DNA of 48,086 nt from Bacteroidaceae bacterium (lineage in GTDB: Bacteria; Bacteroidota; Bacteroidia; Bacteroidales; Bacteroidaceae), in NCBI GenBank assembly GCA_017447625.1, contig JAFSNB010000043.1:1-48086 (forward strand). The letters run 5' to 3'. Both the position numbers and the translations under genes were made by a program. Below the pieces are notes generated by a model, which made no database searches, had not been told where the DNA came from, and worked only from the letters and a program-made list of their open reading frames with translations. Shown here in pieces: positions 33,739 through 40,979 of the stretch (position 1 is the stretch's first letter; each line of letters opens with the position of its first letter).

Positions 33739-33845
33739 GCTCTGCGTTTTCGTGGTAATGCGAACAGTACTTACAGTTCTCCTCGCAATTGGAATGCGAA
33801 CAATGCTGCCTCCTACACGAATGCGAATAATGCGGGGTCTGCCCA
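33739..33845 (+). repeat. DGR template repeat (TR)
   Basis: 107-bp template with 25 adenines, 18 of them in nine AAT/AAC codons when read in the VR frame. It encodes Asn at every variable site. It lies in a noncoding stretch between the terminator at 33581-33602 and the RT gene, and would be part of the RNA copied by the RT. Confidence 0.95.
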
Positions 33846-33971
33846 TGCTTGGAAAAGTTACACTGCATGGCCATGTCCAGCCCGGAAGTGGCGAAGATAC
33901 AAGACCTAAAGGGTGGCGGCGGCCTCGTGGCCGTGACTGGTAGGCGCCCTATGCCTAAGCCTGGAAAGAGC

Positions 33972-35375
33972 ATGTACATCACCGAACAGCATATCAGGGA
34001 TGCCGTTTTCGAGACCTTCCGCGGCCGGCAGCAGACAAAGCCGGTGCTGGACTTCAAGGCCGGCTTGGGGATGAACATACGGCAGATACACGCAGCCGTG
34101 TGCGATGGCAGCTACCGCGAGATGCTGTGCTACTACCAGAAGGAGGTCGAAAACAAGAACGGGAAGGTGAGGGCCATCGACGCCCCGCTGCTGAAGGCGC
34201 TCATCATTGAGCATGTGTGGTTGGTAGTACTCAGGCCGATCTATGACAGGGTGAACCCCGGCGTGGCACGTAACTGCCTGCCAGAACATGGCATCACAGC
34301 TAAAAGGCGGGAGTTCTCAGTCCTGAAGGAGGCCAAGCGCCTGTTCTACGACCTGCGACACCTGCACTGGCTGGTGGACGTGGATCAGCGACAGTGCTAC
34401 CAGCGTGTGACTGTCAAGGCCTACCGCCGAGGCATGAAGTACATGCGGGCAAAGGTAATGACCTTGAAGGATGTGCCGCCGTTATGGCGGGAGTATGGCT
34501 TCTGGCACTGGCTCATTGATTTCGGCGAAGCCGTCAGCTTCGTGGACGGGCACCTGCCCATCGGCACACCCACCAGCCCCTACGTCCATCAAATCGTCAT
34601 GCTCAGCTTCGACTACTGGCTCTGCGAGAACTATGATTGGCGCATCAGGTATGCCGACAACGTGTTCATCGCCCTGCCCACCAAGGAGGAAGCGCATCAG
34701 GCACTGTGGCGCGTGCGGCAGTTCTGGTGGTACGAGCAGGGCATCAGGGCCAAGCGGCAGACAGCGCGCATCGTGGCCATCGACGACAAAGGGGTGGACA
34801 TCTGCGGCTACCGCCTCTACCGGTTCCCGGGCAAAAAGGCAACAGACCACAATAAGGGGCTGACCCTCATCCGCAGATCTACGCTTCAGCGTGCACGGAA
34901 GGCTGAGAATGACCGCAGCTGGGCAAGCTACTTCGGGCTGATGCAGCACGCCGACACCTACCGGATAATGCAACAAATTGAAAACGATATGAAACTGTCA
35001 CAACTGACTGCGAAAATCCGCATCGACCGCGAGATGGACGCCAAGAATATCCCGATGCAGAATGTCCCTTCCCTGCAGACGCTTACTCTCTATAAGTATG
35101 AGATACGCCAGAGCAAGGGAGAGGACAACTGGATAAAGTGCCTCATTGGTACACCTGAGGTGAACAAGGAGACAGGGGAACCTACGGGCAAGACTCTTGC
35201 ATATGAGTTCCACGGGAATTATCAGGGCATCATACGCTGGATCCGCGAACTGGAGAAACTGTTCCCGGGCAAAGAGTTCCTGCCCATCGAGGACGCACGC
35301 ATCGTCAACGAGTGCGGCTATATCTTCGAGGGCAGCACGAACCAACTCAGATACATTGAGGAGGGTGAGATATGA
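33972..35375 (+). CDS. DGR reverse transcriptase
   Basis: 467 residues from ATG 33972; ATGs at 33867, 33873 and 33951 are open alternatives but closer to the TR. RT motifs in order: KVRAIDAP (65-72), HGITA (106-110), motif A Asp138 in VDVDQRQCY, motif B LPIGTPTSP (195-203), motif C YADN (227-230), GVDICGY (274-280) and the thumb ASYFGLMQHADTY (318-330). Motif C has Asn where Asp is usual. Residues ~350-467 are an extra alpha/beta domain beyond the normal DGR RT length. It copies TR RNA with errors at A into cDNA that replaces the VR. Its stop overlaps the next tail gene (ATGA). Confidence 0.85.
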   Translation: MYITEQHIRDAVFETFRGRQQTKPVLDFKAGLGMNIRQIHAAVCDGSYREMLCYYQKEVENKNGKVRAIDAPLLKALIIEHVWLVVLRPIYDRVNPGVARNCLPEHGITAKRREFSVLKEAKRLFYDLRHLHWLVDVDQRQCYQRVTVKAYRRGMKYMRAKVMTLKDVPPLWREYGFWHWLIDFGEAVSFVDGHLPIGTPTSPYVHQIVMLSFDYWLCENYDWRIRYADNVFIALPTKEEAHQALWRVRQFWWYEQGIRAKRQTARIVAIDDKGVDICGYRLYRFPGKKATDHNKGLTLIRRSTLQRARKAENDRSWASYFGLMQHADTYRIMQQIENDMKLSQLTAKIRIDREMDAKNIPMQNVPSLQTLTLYKYEIRQSKGEDNWIKCLIGTPEVNKETGEPTGKTLAYEFHGNYQGIIRWIRELEKLFPGKEFLPIEDARIVNECGYIFEGSTNQLRYIEEGEI

Positions 35376-37684
35376 AGAAGATAGGTTCACGCTTCTCGTT
35401 AGTGGCAGTCCAGAACGGGAACGGCATCGCCACCGTCACCACATACTTCATCGCTACCACGATGTCGCAGGGAGTGACACGCACAAACCCGGCAAGCGGC
35501 TGGGTGGCCAACGTGTTCCAGCCGCCTACAGCTGACAAGCCCTACGCCTGGAAATATACCAAGACGACATACACTCAGTCCGGAACGGAGCCGACATACA
35601 CTCCCTGCGAACTGATTACAGTGTGGCAGACAGGAGCGAACATCAACCTGCTGGAGTGTGCCGGATTCGACTGCGAAGAGGCCATGCACGCATGGACGAG
35701 CCGAGGAAACCGCTTTGCCCCTACTTATTCAGGATACACGTCGCAGGCCACTGCGACCAACGGGAAGATCGTCAGCTCCGACGATGACGAGGTTCCTGTC
35801 ATCAACACAGCTTCTACGGTGGGAACCGCAGGCAATGAATGGCCCGAGAAAATACCTGAGGGATACCACCTCTGGACTTCACAGACACACTACTTCGGCA
35901 AGAACGGCCAGGGAACGAAGGCGGTGGCTGTCCAGCGGCAGTACTGCCTGAGCAGCAGCGCCACGACACTCTCAGATGCCACAGCTTGGAGCTCCGTCCG
36001 ACAGTCGCCCACGGCGGCCAAGCCGTATGTCTGGATGCGTGACTATGTGGCCAGCGCCACACATACCATTAATATTGGGTATGATGCTTCGGCTACTATA
36101 TTCCTGGTATATCAGAGACCTTCTGCATACGGCGGCTTTGATGGCATAGGTAAGATATCCGACGGCACGCAGGGACGGAACTCCTTCATGAACACCATAG
36201 ACCTGCCAAGCAGCAACACCGGCGGCAAGAACATGCTTATGCAGATGCTGTGGTATGCCAGCGGCAACCGTAGTAACGTTTTAGAAGAGGGGACATGGTA
36301 CACGCTTTCCTTCTGGTGCAAGGGGCACGTGATGAGCACGAACGGGAACACGGAAAGCGGTGCGGCTTCTTCACGCTCGGCTACCTTCAAGACATTCATC
36401 TACGGCAGCAACAGCTATCCGGCCATCGATACCTCCGCAGGCGTCTATGCCGACGGTGTGCTGGATGCGTCCCCCGCCTTGGATGCAGGACACGTGTGGA
36501 CGGCCACGACAAACTGGACACGGCATACATTCACGTTCAAGACGGCGGCCAGCCTGAGCAACGTCGATAAGAAGCTGCTCTTCCGCCTCCTACCGAGCGA
36601 TGCTGCCGTCTTCAGGAACTATGTCTTCATCTGTATGCCGAAGCTGGAGGTGGGCCTTATGGCCACCGCCTTCATGGACAACGGACAGGATCTGGTGAAT
36701 GCAAGCCTGCGTGTCACACCTTGGGTAGAGAACATGCAGTTCTACTGCGGACGCCGGGGCGAGCCATACGTGGATATCGTGATATTCACAGACGGCAAGC
36801 AGTATGCCTGTACAGAGACGCATATCAGTTCTGCAGCCAACAAGCCAACGTCGGGAGGTGACAACCAGTGGTGGAGGATGGGAGACCAGCGCCAATTCAT
36901 CGCTACAATGCTGTTCCTGGCTGACAAGGCTCTTATCAACAACCTTATAGCCACGCTTATTCAGACCGGATACACAGGACAGCCTCACATCGAGGCAGAA
37001 GGATCTGAGTTTAAGGTGTTCGGTAGCGGCCAGTACCCTGCCATATATCTGGCTGTGAACAACGACGGGAAGGCCGTGCTGCGCTTTCAAAACGAGGATA
37101 CCGGCGAATTCCTCTACGACCTTGGACCGGACGGTATCATGCGGGATTTTACAGAGGTGGCGGACACTCATACCACACAGGCACTGAAGAAACTCGTCAA
37201 CGCCACTAGGGTGTCGGAAATCCTTGATATCAGCGACAGCGACTGTACAACATACTACCGCTTCAACGAAGGCTACAAGCAGATTGGTTCTGGCAATAAC
37301 AGGACTAAGGAATATCATGTCTCTGGAACCAATTTGCCTTCTGCCAAGAATGCCCAGTACTTCACATCGCAAATATCAGCTGCAAACAACTACGTGGGCA
37401 CGACCATAGATGACGGCTGGTACGTAAGGCCCAACAACGGCCACTACATCGCCAAGAAGTCTGGCAGGTACCAGCAGGACGGCGGCATCAATCTGGAAGT
37501 GGCTATTTACATGGTCTATATCTACCGTTTCACCGGTGGCAAACTCATCTCTTCCATACCGGTATATTTCATATACACGGACAACCAGAACGCAAGCCAC
37601 AGCGTAGGATGCGACTTGGACGGCAACGAGCTGGACACCTCTACATACCAATACCTCTATTCCTACAGCGGGCTGGCAGGCTGA
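35372..37684 (+). CDS. Large tail/fibre protein, 770 aa
   Basis: Beta-rich with a repeated N-terminal domain (SRFSLVAVQNGNG; two blocks with the pattern KPYxWK/MR near 60 and 215), a carbohydrate-binding-like jelly-roll near 260-430 (LSFWCKGHVMST, HTFTFKTAAS) and a C-terminal region with a helical segment then Gly/Tyr-rich strands. This layout is common in distal tail proteins of Bacteroidetes phages. Its ATG overlaps the RT stop, so it is translated from the RT transcript or by read-through. Confidence 0.65.
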   Translation: MKKIGSRFSLVAVQNGNGIATVTTYFIATTMSQGVTRTNPASGWVANVFQPPTADKPYAWKYTKTTYTQSGTEPTYTPCELITVWQTGANINLLECAGFDCEEAMHAWTSRGNRFAPTYSGYTSQATATNGKIVSSDDDEVPVINTASTVGTAGNEWPEKIPEGYHLWTSQTHYFGKNGQGTKAVAVQRQYCLSSSATTLSDATAWSSVRQSPTAAKPYVWMRDYVASATHTINIGYDASATIFLVYQRPSAYGGFDGIGKISDGTQGRNSFMNTIDLPSSNTGGKNMLMQMLWYASGNRSNVLEEGTWYTLSFWCKGHVMSTNGNTESGAASSRSATFKTFIYGSNSYPAIDTSAGVYADGVLDASPALDAGHVWTATTNWTRHTFTFKTAASLSNVDKKLLFRLLPSDAAVFRNYVFICMPKLEVGLMATAFMDNGQDLVNASLRVTPWVENMQFYCGRRGEPYVDIVIFTDGKQYACTETHISSAANKPTSGGDNQWWRMGDQRQFIATMLFLADKALINNLIATLIQTGYTGQPHIEAEGSEFKVFGSGQYPAIYLAVNNDGKAVLRFQNEDTGEFLYDLGPDGIMRDFTEVADTHTTQALKKLVNATRVSEILDISDSDCTTYYRFNEGYKQIGSGNNRTKEYHVSGTNLPSAKNAQYFTSQISAANNYVGTTIDDGWYVRPNNGHYIAKKSGRYQQDGGINLEVAIYMVYIYRFTGGKLISSIPVYFIYTDNQNASHSVGCDLDGNELDTSTYQYLYSYSGLAG

Positions 37685-37704
37685 TGCTTCTGTCCCACAA
37701 CCCT

Positions 37705-37754
37705 ACACTCGAGTGTGAGTACCTTTGCACCGCAAATGCAACAGTACTCACACT
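37705..37754 (+). terminator. Terminator with the lysis promoter inside its loop
   Basis: AGTGTGAGTAC (37712-37722) and GTACTCACACT (37744-37754) pair perfectly, followed by TTTTTTT. TACCTTTG (37720-37727), a -7 element for the amidase gene, overlaps the left arm and loop. A 12-bp palindrome ACACTCGAGTGT (37705-37716) overlaps the left arm and offers a competing fold. Confidence 0.75.
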
Positions 37755-37763
37755 TTTTTTGTT

Positions 37764-38210
37764 ATGGCACGAAACATCAGATTCATCGTCGTACACTGTA
37801 CGGCCGGAAGCCAGCGGGCCACAGTTGCTGACCTGCAGGCGGAGTTCAGGAAGAAGGGATGGAAGAACCCGGGTTACCACTATGTCGTCTTCCCAGACGG
37901 CAGGGTGGTGCAGCTGCTGGATGAAGCGAAGGTGGCCAACGGGGTTAAAGGCTACAACTCAGTAAGCATACACGTAGCATACGTGGGAGGCATAGATGCA
38001 CAAGGGCGCTCGGTAGATAACCGCACGGAGGCGCAGCGCAGGTCCATGCTCGTAATCTTGAAGGATCTGCACCGCCGCTATCCCTCGGCACGGATCCAGG
38101 GACACCGCGACTTCAGTCCGGACAAAAACTCCAACGGGAAAGTGGATAAGTGGGAACGCATCAAGGAGTGCCCCTGCTTCGACGCCATCACCGAGTATCA
38201 GGATATATGA
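37764..38210 (+). CDS. N-acetylmuramoyl-L-alanine amidase (endolysin)
   Basis: 148 residues from ATG 37764, the usual size for T7-lysozyme-like amidases (Amidase_2). Zinc and catalytic candidates: His11 in VVHCTA, Tyr/His in NPGYHYVV (~37-40), the His of GHRDFSPD and a Cys in ECPCF near the end. It cleaves the amide bond between MurNAc and the peptide stem to open the host wall. No signal peptide, so it needs a holin. It has its own promoter and overlaps the next gene by 4 bp. Confidence 0.9.
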   Translation: MARNIRFIVVHCTAGSQRATVADLQAEFRKKGWKNPGYHYVVFPDGRVVQLLDEAKVANGVKGYNSVSIHVAYVGGIDAQGRSVDNRTEAQRRSMLVILKDLHRRYPSARIQGHRDFSPDKNSNGKVDKWERIKECPCFDAITEYQDI

Positions 38211-38809
38211 AAGACAGCACACCTCATCTCATCACTGCAGCCGAGTTCAACGCGCAGGTGCGCAGCTGGGCCTCGGAAATCAAGGGCATGGCACAGGCCA
38301 GCCTGGCCACCGGCACCCATGGCACGGGACAGCTGCGCGACCGCTTCGCCGCCTTCGTCGACGCCACACGCCACACGGACCCTGCCGTCGATGGGCAGGG
38401 AGAGGCTCCGGCCTATAAGGTGAAGTTCGGCTTCGACCGCTATGGTGTGTTCCGGGCCTACGGCGTGGGACGCGGCTGGGTGCGCGTGGGCGGTGCACTC
38501 GTCAGGGGCTTCCGCGCACGGTCCGAGAGCGAGATACGTAACAAGACGTGGAATATCTTCACCACGGAGCTGCGACGACAGGGACTCACCAGCCGCGAGA
38601 TCAACACCTTCAAGTTCCTGGACAAGGAGAAGGATACCGGCAAGGTGCGCACGCCACTGGACTGGCTGGACCAGCATATCAACCGGCGCATCAACGAGCT
38701 GGCAGACCACGTACAGGAGTTCTACGGCGACGCGGCCATGCGGATCCTGCTCGAAGAGATAGGCAAAATCCGTATCGTCAAGAAAGGCAGCGGCGTGGGT
38801 CTTGGATAG
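38207..38809 (+). CDS. Hypothetical protein after the endolysin, 200 aa
   Basis: ATG 38207 overlaps the amidase stop. Basic, Arg-rich and helical (NIFTTELRRQGLTSREINTF; HINRRINELADHVQEFYGD) with a central Gly-rich beta part (GVFRAYGVGRGWVRVGG). Proteins with this pattern can be minor virion or morphogenesis proteins. No family is recognised. Confidence 0.55.
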   Translation: MKDSTPHLITAAEFNAQVRSWASEIKGMAQASLATGTHGTGQLRDRFAAFVDATRHTDPAVDGQGEAPAYKVKFGFDRYGVFRAYGVGRGWVRVGGALVRGFRARSESEIRNKTWNIFTTELRRQGLTSREINTFKFLDKEKDTGKVRTPLDWLDQHINRRINELADHVQEFYGDAAMRILLEEIGKIRIVKKGSGVGLG

Positions 38810-38815
38810 ACCGAA

Positions 38816-38892
38816 TTTATGCTCTTCGGCATCCTGAATGAAACATTTTTCCCTTTTTTCTTGCATATATCACCGACAATCCCGTACTTCGT
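38816..38892 (+). promoter_or_regulatory. Duplicated promoter leader, copy 1
   Basis: 38816-38865 matches 39576-39625 at 47 of 50 bases. It ends with the -33 region (TTTTTTCTTGCA); TTG 38861-38863 is followed after 21 bp by TACTTCGT (38885-38892), a weak -7. ATG 38908 lies 15 bp on. Confidence 0.6.
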
Positions 38893-38907
38893 ACTAACAA
38901 ACAGCGC

Positions 38908-39165
38908 ATGAAAAATGTCATGAATGCCTTAGACATGAATATTTCCTGGTTCAAGGACAACCGCAGGGAACTATACAACCGCTTCGCCGAGGAATACCTG
39001 GTTATCCATAACCGGGAAGTCATCTTTGCGGCACCCGGCCTGGACGATGTCGGGGCATACCTGCGCCGATACAGGTTCCCACGCGGCAGCATACTCGTCA
39101 GGGAATGCACGCTCAACGACAGGGTCATACAGATTAACCCACTGATAAGTATAGCTCATGAATAA
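38908..39165 (+). CDS. Small protein paired with a retropepsin-like protease
   Basis: 85 residues. A helix with many Arg/Asn (SWFKDNRRELYNRFAEEYL) leads into a beta part (VIHNREVIFAAPGLDDVGAYL and onward). Proteins with this NREV-type pattern stand next to aspartic proteases in other bacteria (DUF5678-like, from memory). It overlaps the protease gene by 8 bp, so the two probably act together. Confidence 0.6.
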   Translation: MKNVMNALDMNISWFKDNRRELYNRFAEEYLVIHNREVIFAAPGLDDVGAYLRRYRFPRGSILVRECTLNDRVIQINPLISIAHE

Positions 39166-39574
39166 GGGCTGGAGTCAGACTATAACGGGACCGGCCGTGC
39201 GCCGCATCATAACCAAGTGTCAGGTGGAAGGCCTCTATCAGCGCACGATGGACGCCGAGACGTGTGTGGAGTGTCTGGCACTGTGGGACACTGGCTCTGA
39301 AGGGACCGTGGTGTCTGAACGCATCGTGAAGGAACTGGACTTGGAACCATACGGGAAAAGCTTGATCGGCCATCTCAACGGGCGGAGCACATCGGTGGAC
39401 TACTTGGTGGAACTTATCTTACCCTCTGGCCAGCGGAGCGGGCTGCTTCGCGTGAATTCCGGCACCATCCCTTCTGAAGTTGACGTCATCATAGGCATGG
39501 ACGTTATCAGCAGAGGGGATTTCCAGCTGCTTCAGAAGGACGGGGGTATGTTTTTCTCTTTTAATCTTTCATGA
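39158..39574 (+). CDS. Retropepsin-like aspartic protease
   Basis: 138 residues. The single aspartic-protease motif is Asp44-Thr-Gly-Ser in LALWDTGSEGTVVS, followed by the flap-like region and IIGMDVISRGDFQL near 110-121, the second hallmark of retropepsins. One motif per chain means an active dimer. Bacterial members are rare and mostly of unknown substrate. Phage cargo, processing of a virion protein and interference with a host protein are all open. Confidence 0.75.
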   Translation: MNKGWSQTITGPAVRRIITKCQVEGLYQRTMDAETCVECLALWDTGSEGTVVSERIVKELDLEPYGKSLIGHLNGRSTSVDYLVELILPSGQRSGLLRVNSGTIPSEVDVIIGMDVISRGDFQLLQKDGGMFFSFNLS

Positions 39575-39575
39575 T

Positions 39576-39651
39576 TTTATGTTCTTCGGCATCCTGAATG
39601 AAACTTTTTCCCCTTTTTTCTTGCACACCTCGGAGATTATCCCCACCTTTG
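39576..39651 (+). promoter_or_regulatory. Duplicated promoter leader, copy 2
   Basis: Second copy of the 50-bp leader (39576-39625). TTG 39621-39623, a 20-bp spacer and CACCTTTG (39644-39651) form a near-consensus promoter for the 39847 gene. Confidence 0.6.
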
Positions 39652-39656
39652 CAGCG

Positions 39657-39846
39657 TCAAAACTACTAAGCGGCATCAAGAAGCCGCCAGCCGTACTCCA
39701 CCGCTGGCTATTTTTATGCCCATCCCTCTTAACGAAAAGTCAAACCCTTTGACTGCGCATGTGTCGGGTAGCGGTGACGCCCCGGAGGTACTGCTTAGTA
39801 GACCTTGACAGCACTGCGCAGTTATTTTAATGTCAAAATACTAAGT
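39657..39846 (+). other. Structured 190-nt leader
   Basis: Between the promoter and ATG 39847 there is no gene. GCGGC/GCCGC, GCCAGC/GCTGGC followed by TATTTTT (39687-39716), and ACTGCGCA (39752-39759) with TGCGCAGT (39815-39822) give several hairpins. The first terminator-like hairpin could attenuate the gene. Confidence 0.45.
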
Positions 39847-40218
39847 ATGGAAACAAATGAAGTAATGAACCCCGAGAACGTGCAAGGCATGTTCCTGTGC
39901 TGGCTGCAGGTGAGCCGCCGGATGGAGAAGACGATGAGCCTGGTTGAGTGGGAACTGAAGAACTGGCTGCTGGAGCACGCCGTACACTGCACCATCCCCG
40001 ACCTTGAATGGCCCTCTGCCATGAAGGCAATCCGTAAACGCGTGTCCACGGCCAACGCCCGCAAGAACGCTGACGACGCGCCGCTGGATTTCAGATGGTC
40101 CCGGCCCGACGAGGTCAGCTCAGGATACATACGCATCGAGCGCGAGGGCGAACCCAAGGCCGTGATGAACATCCCCGTCATCGACTGGAGGGGCAATTTT
40201 ATGCCATGCAGCATATGA
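39847..40218 (+). CDS. Hypothetical protein, 123 aa
   Basis: From ATG 39847. Helical N-terminal half with Trp/Glu (MSLVEWELKNWLLEHAVH), basic middle (KAIRKRVSTANARKNAD) and a beta end (YIRIEREGEPKAVMNIPVIDW). No family is recognised. It lies between the protease pair and the tape measure operon. Confidence 0.5.
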   Translation: METNEVMNPENVQGMFLCWLQVSRRMEKTMSLVEWELKNWLLEHAVHCTIPDLEWPSAMKAIRKRVSTANARKNADDAPLDFRWSRPDEVSSGYIRIEREGEPKAVMNIPVIDWRGNFMPCSI

Positions 40219-40232
40219 GCACGAATTCACAG

Positions 40233-40273
40233 GCGATTCCCCTTGGCCGCGTGCCGGGGAATCGCTACATTTG
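40233..40273 (+). promoter_or_regulatory. Hairpin followed by promoter
   Basis: GCGATTCCCC (40233-40242) and GGGGAATCGC (40256-40265) pair perfectly and TACATTTG (40266-40273) follows with no gap. The -7 element thus directly adjoins the end of the hairpin. Confidence 0.7.
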
Positions 40274-40306
40274 CCAACGCTAAAACCTTCAAAAAGCTAT
40301 ACTGAC

Positions 40307-40876
40307 ATGACACCGCTGTTTTTTCTCTTCGATATAAGCCCCCTGACCTGCTTCCTGGTGGTGGCCTTCTGGGTCATCGCGTTCATCGTACTGGGCATCA
40401 AGGATGCCGGACGTGCAGCACAAGCTAAAGCTGACGAGCGGCGCTTGCTGGAGGAGATGGGACGTGAACTGAGACAGCGGCAGCAGCAGACGCTGGCCGA
40501 AATCACGCGCTACCCCGAAGACAGCCCTACGGACGTGCCGGCGTGGCTTTTTCTGGGATATGCTGACAGATACTCACACTGGCTGCTGACAGATGCAGAA
40601 GGGCGCTACATCGATGATGCCACCGGGAAACCAGATGAGAAGGATTTAGAGCAGGTGGAACTGGTGGTGGCCTACGGCAAGGAGACGCTTCAGCAAGTAG
40701 GCATTGAGACAGCCCGCTGTAAAGACATCAGTCAGCCGGGGGTGACACTGGCACAGATGGTGGGACGTCTGTTCCTCGAAAACGAAAACGTGAGGTTGCG
40801 GGGCATGGACAATGCCGAGGCACAGGCACTGATGACCTACCGCTGCTTCATGCAACTCCGCAGCAACCAAAGATAG
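40307..40876 (+). CDS. Membrane-anchored hypothetical protein before the tape measure
   Basis: 189 residues from ATG 40307. One N-terminal transmembrane helix (~5-32, LTCFLVVAFWVIAFIVLGI) then a Glu/Arg/Gln coiled coil and a globular part. A membrane protein just upstream of the tape measure may serve tail assembly or DNA entry; not established. Confidence 0.5.
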   Translation: MTPLFFLFDISPLTCFLVVAFWVIAFIVLGIKDAGRAAQAKADERRLLEEMGRELRQRQQQTLAEITRYPEDSPTDVPAWLFLGYADRYSHWLLTDAEGRYIDDATGKPDEKDLEQVELVVAYGKETLQQVGIETARCKDISQPGVTLAQMVGRLFLENENVRLRGMDNAEAQALMTYRCFMQLRSNQR

Positions 40877-40917
40877 GTGCTTGGCGTGCAGCCATCAGGC
40901 TGTGTCCCTTTTGGTGT

Positions 40918-40951
40918 CCCACCCGCATCGGGTGGGATTTTTTTATCTTTG
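40918..40951 (+). terminator. Terminator merged with tape-measure promoter
   Basis: CCCACCC (40918-40924) and GGGTGGG (40930-40936) pair perfectly and are followed by a seven-T run (40938-40944). TATCTTTG (40944-40951) begins with the last T of that run and is the -7 element for the gene at 40980. Confidence 0.8.
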
Positions 40952-40979
40952 CACCATGATAAACAACATTTGAACCATC

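Noticed and set aside
33849-33971. RT start at TTG 33849
   Set aside because: It would begin at the edge of the template repeat; the first residues are low-complexity and unlike RT N-termini. ATG 33972 gives a sensible start, though ATG 33867 or 33951 cannot be excluded.
33347-35375. Retron or group II intron instead of DGR
   Set aside because: No msr/msd-type inverted structure or intron domain V/VI is seen, while the adenine-only TR/VR differences are decisive for a DGR.
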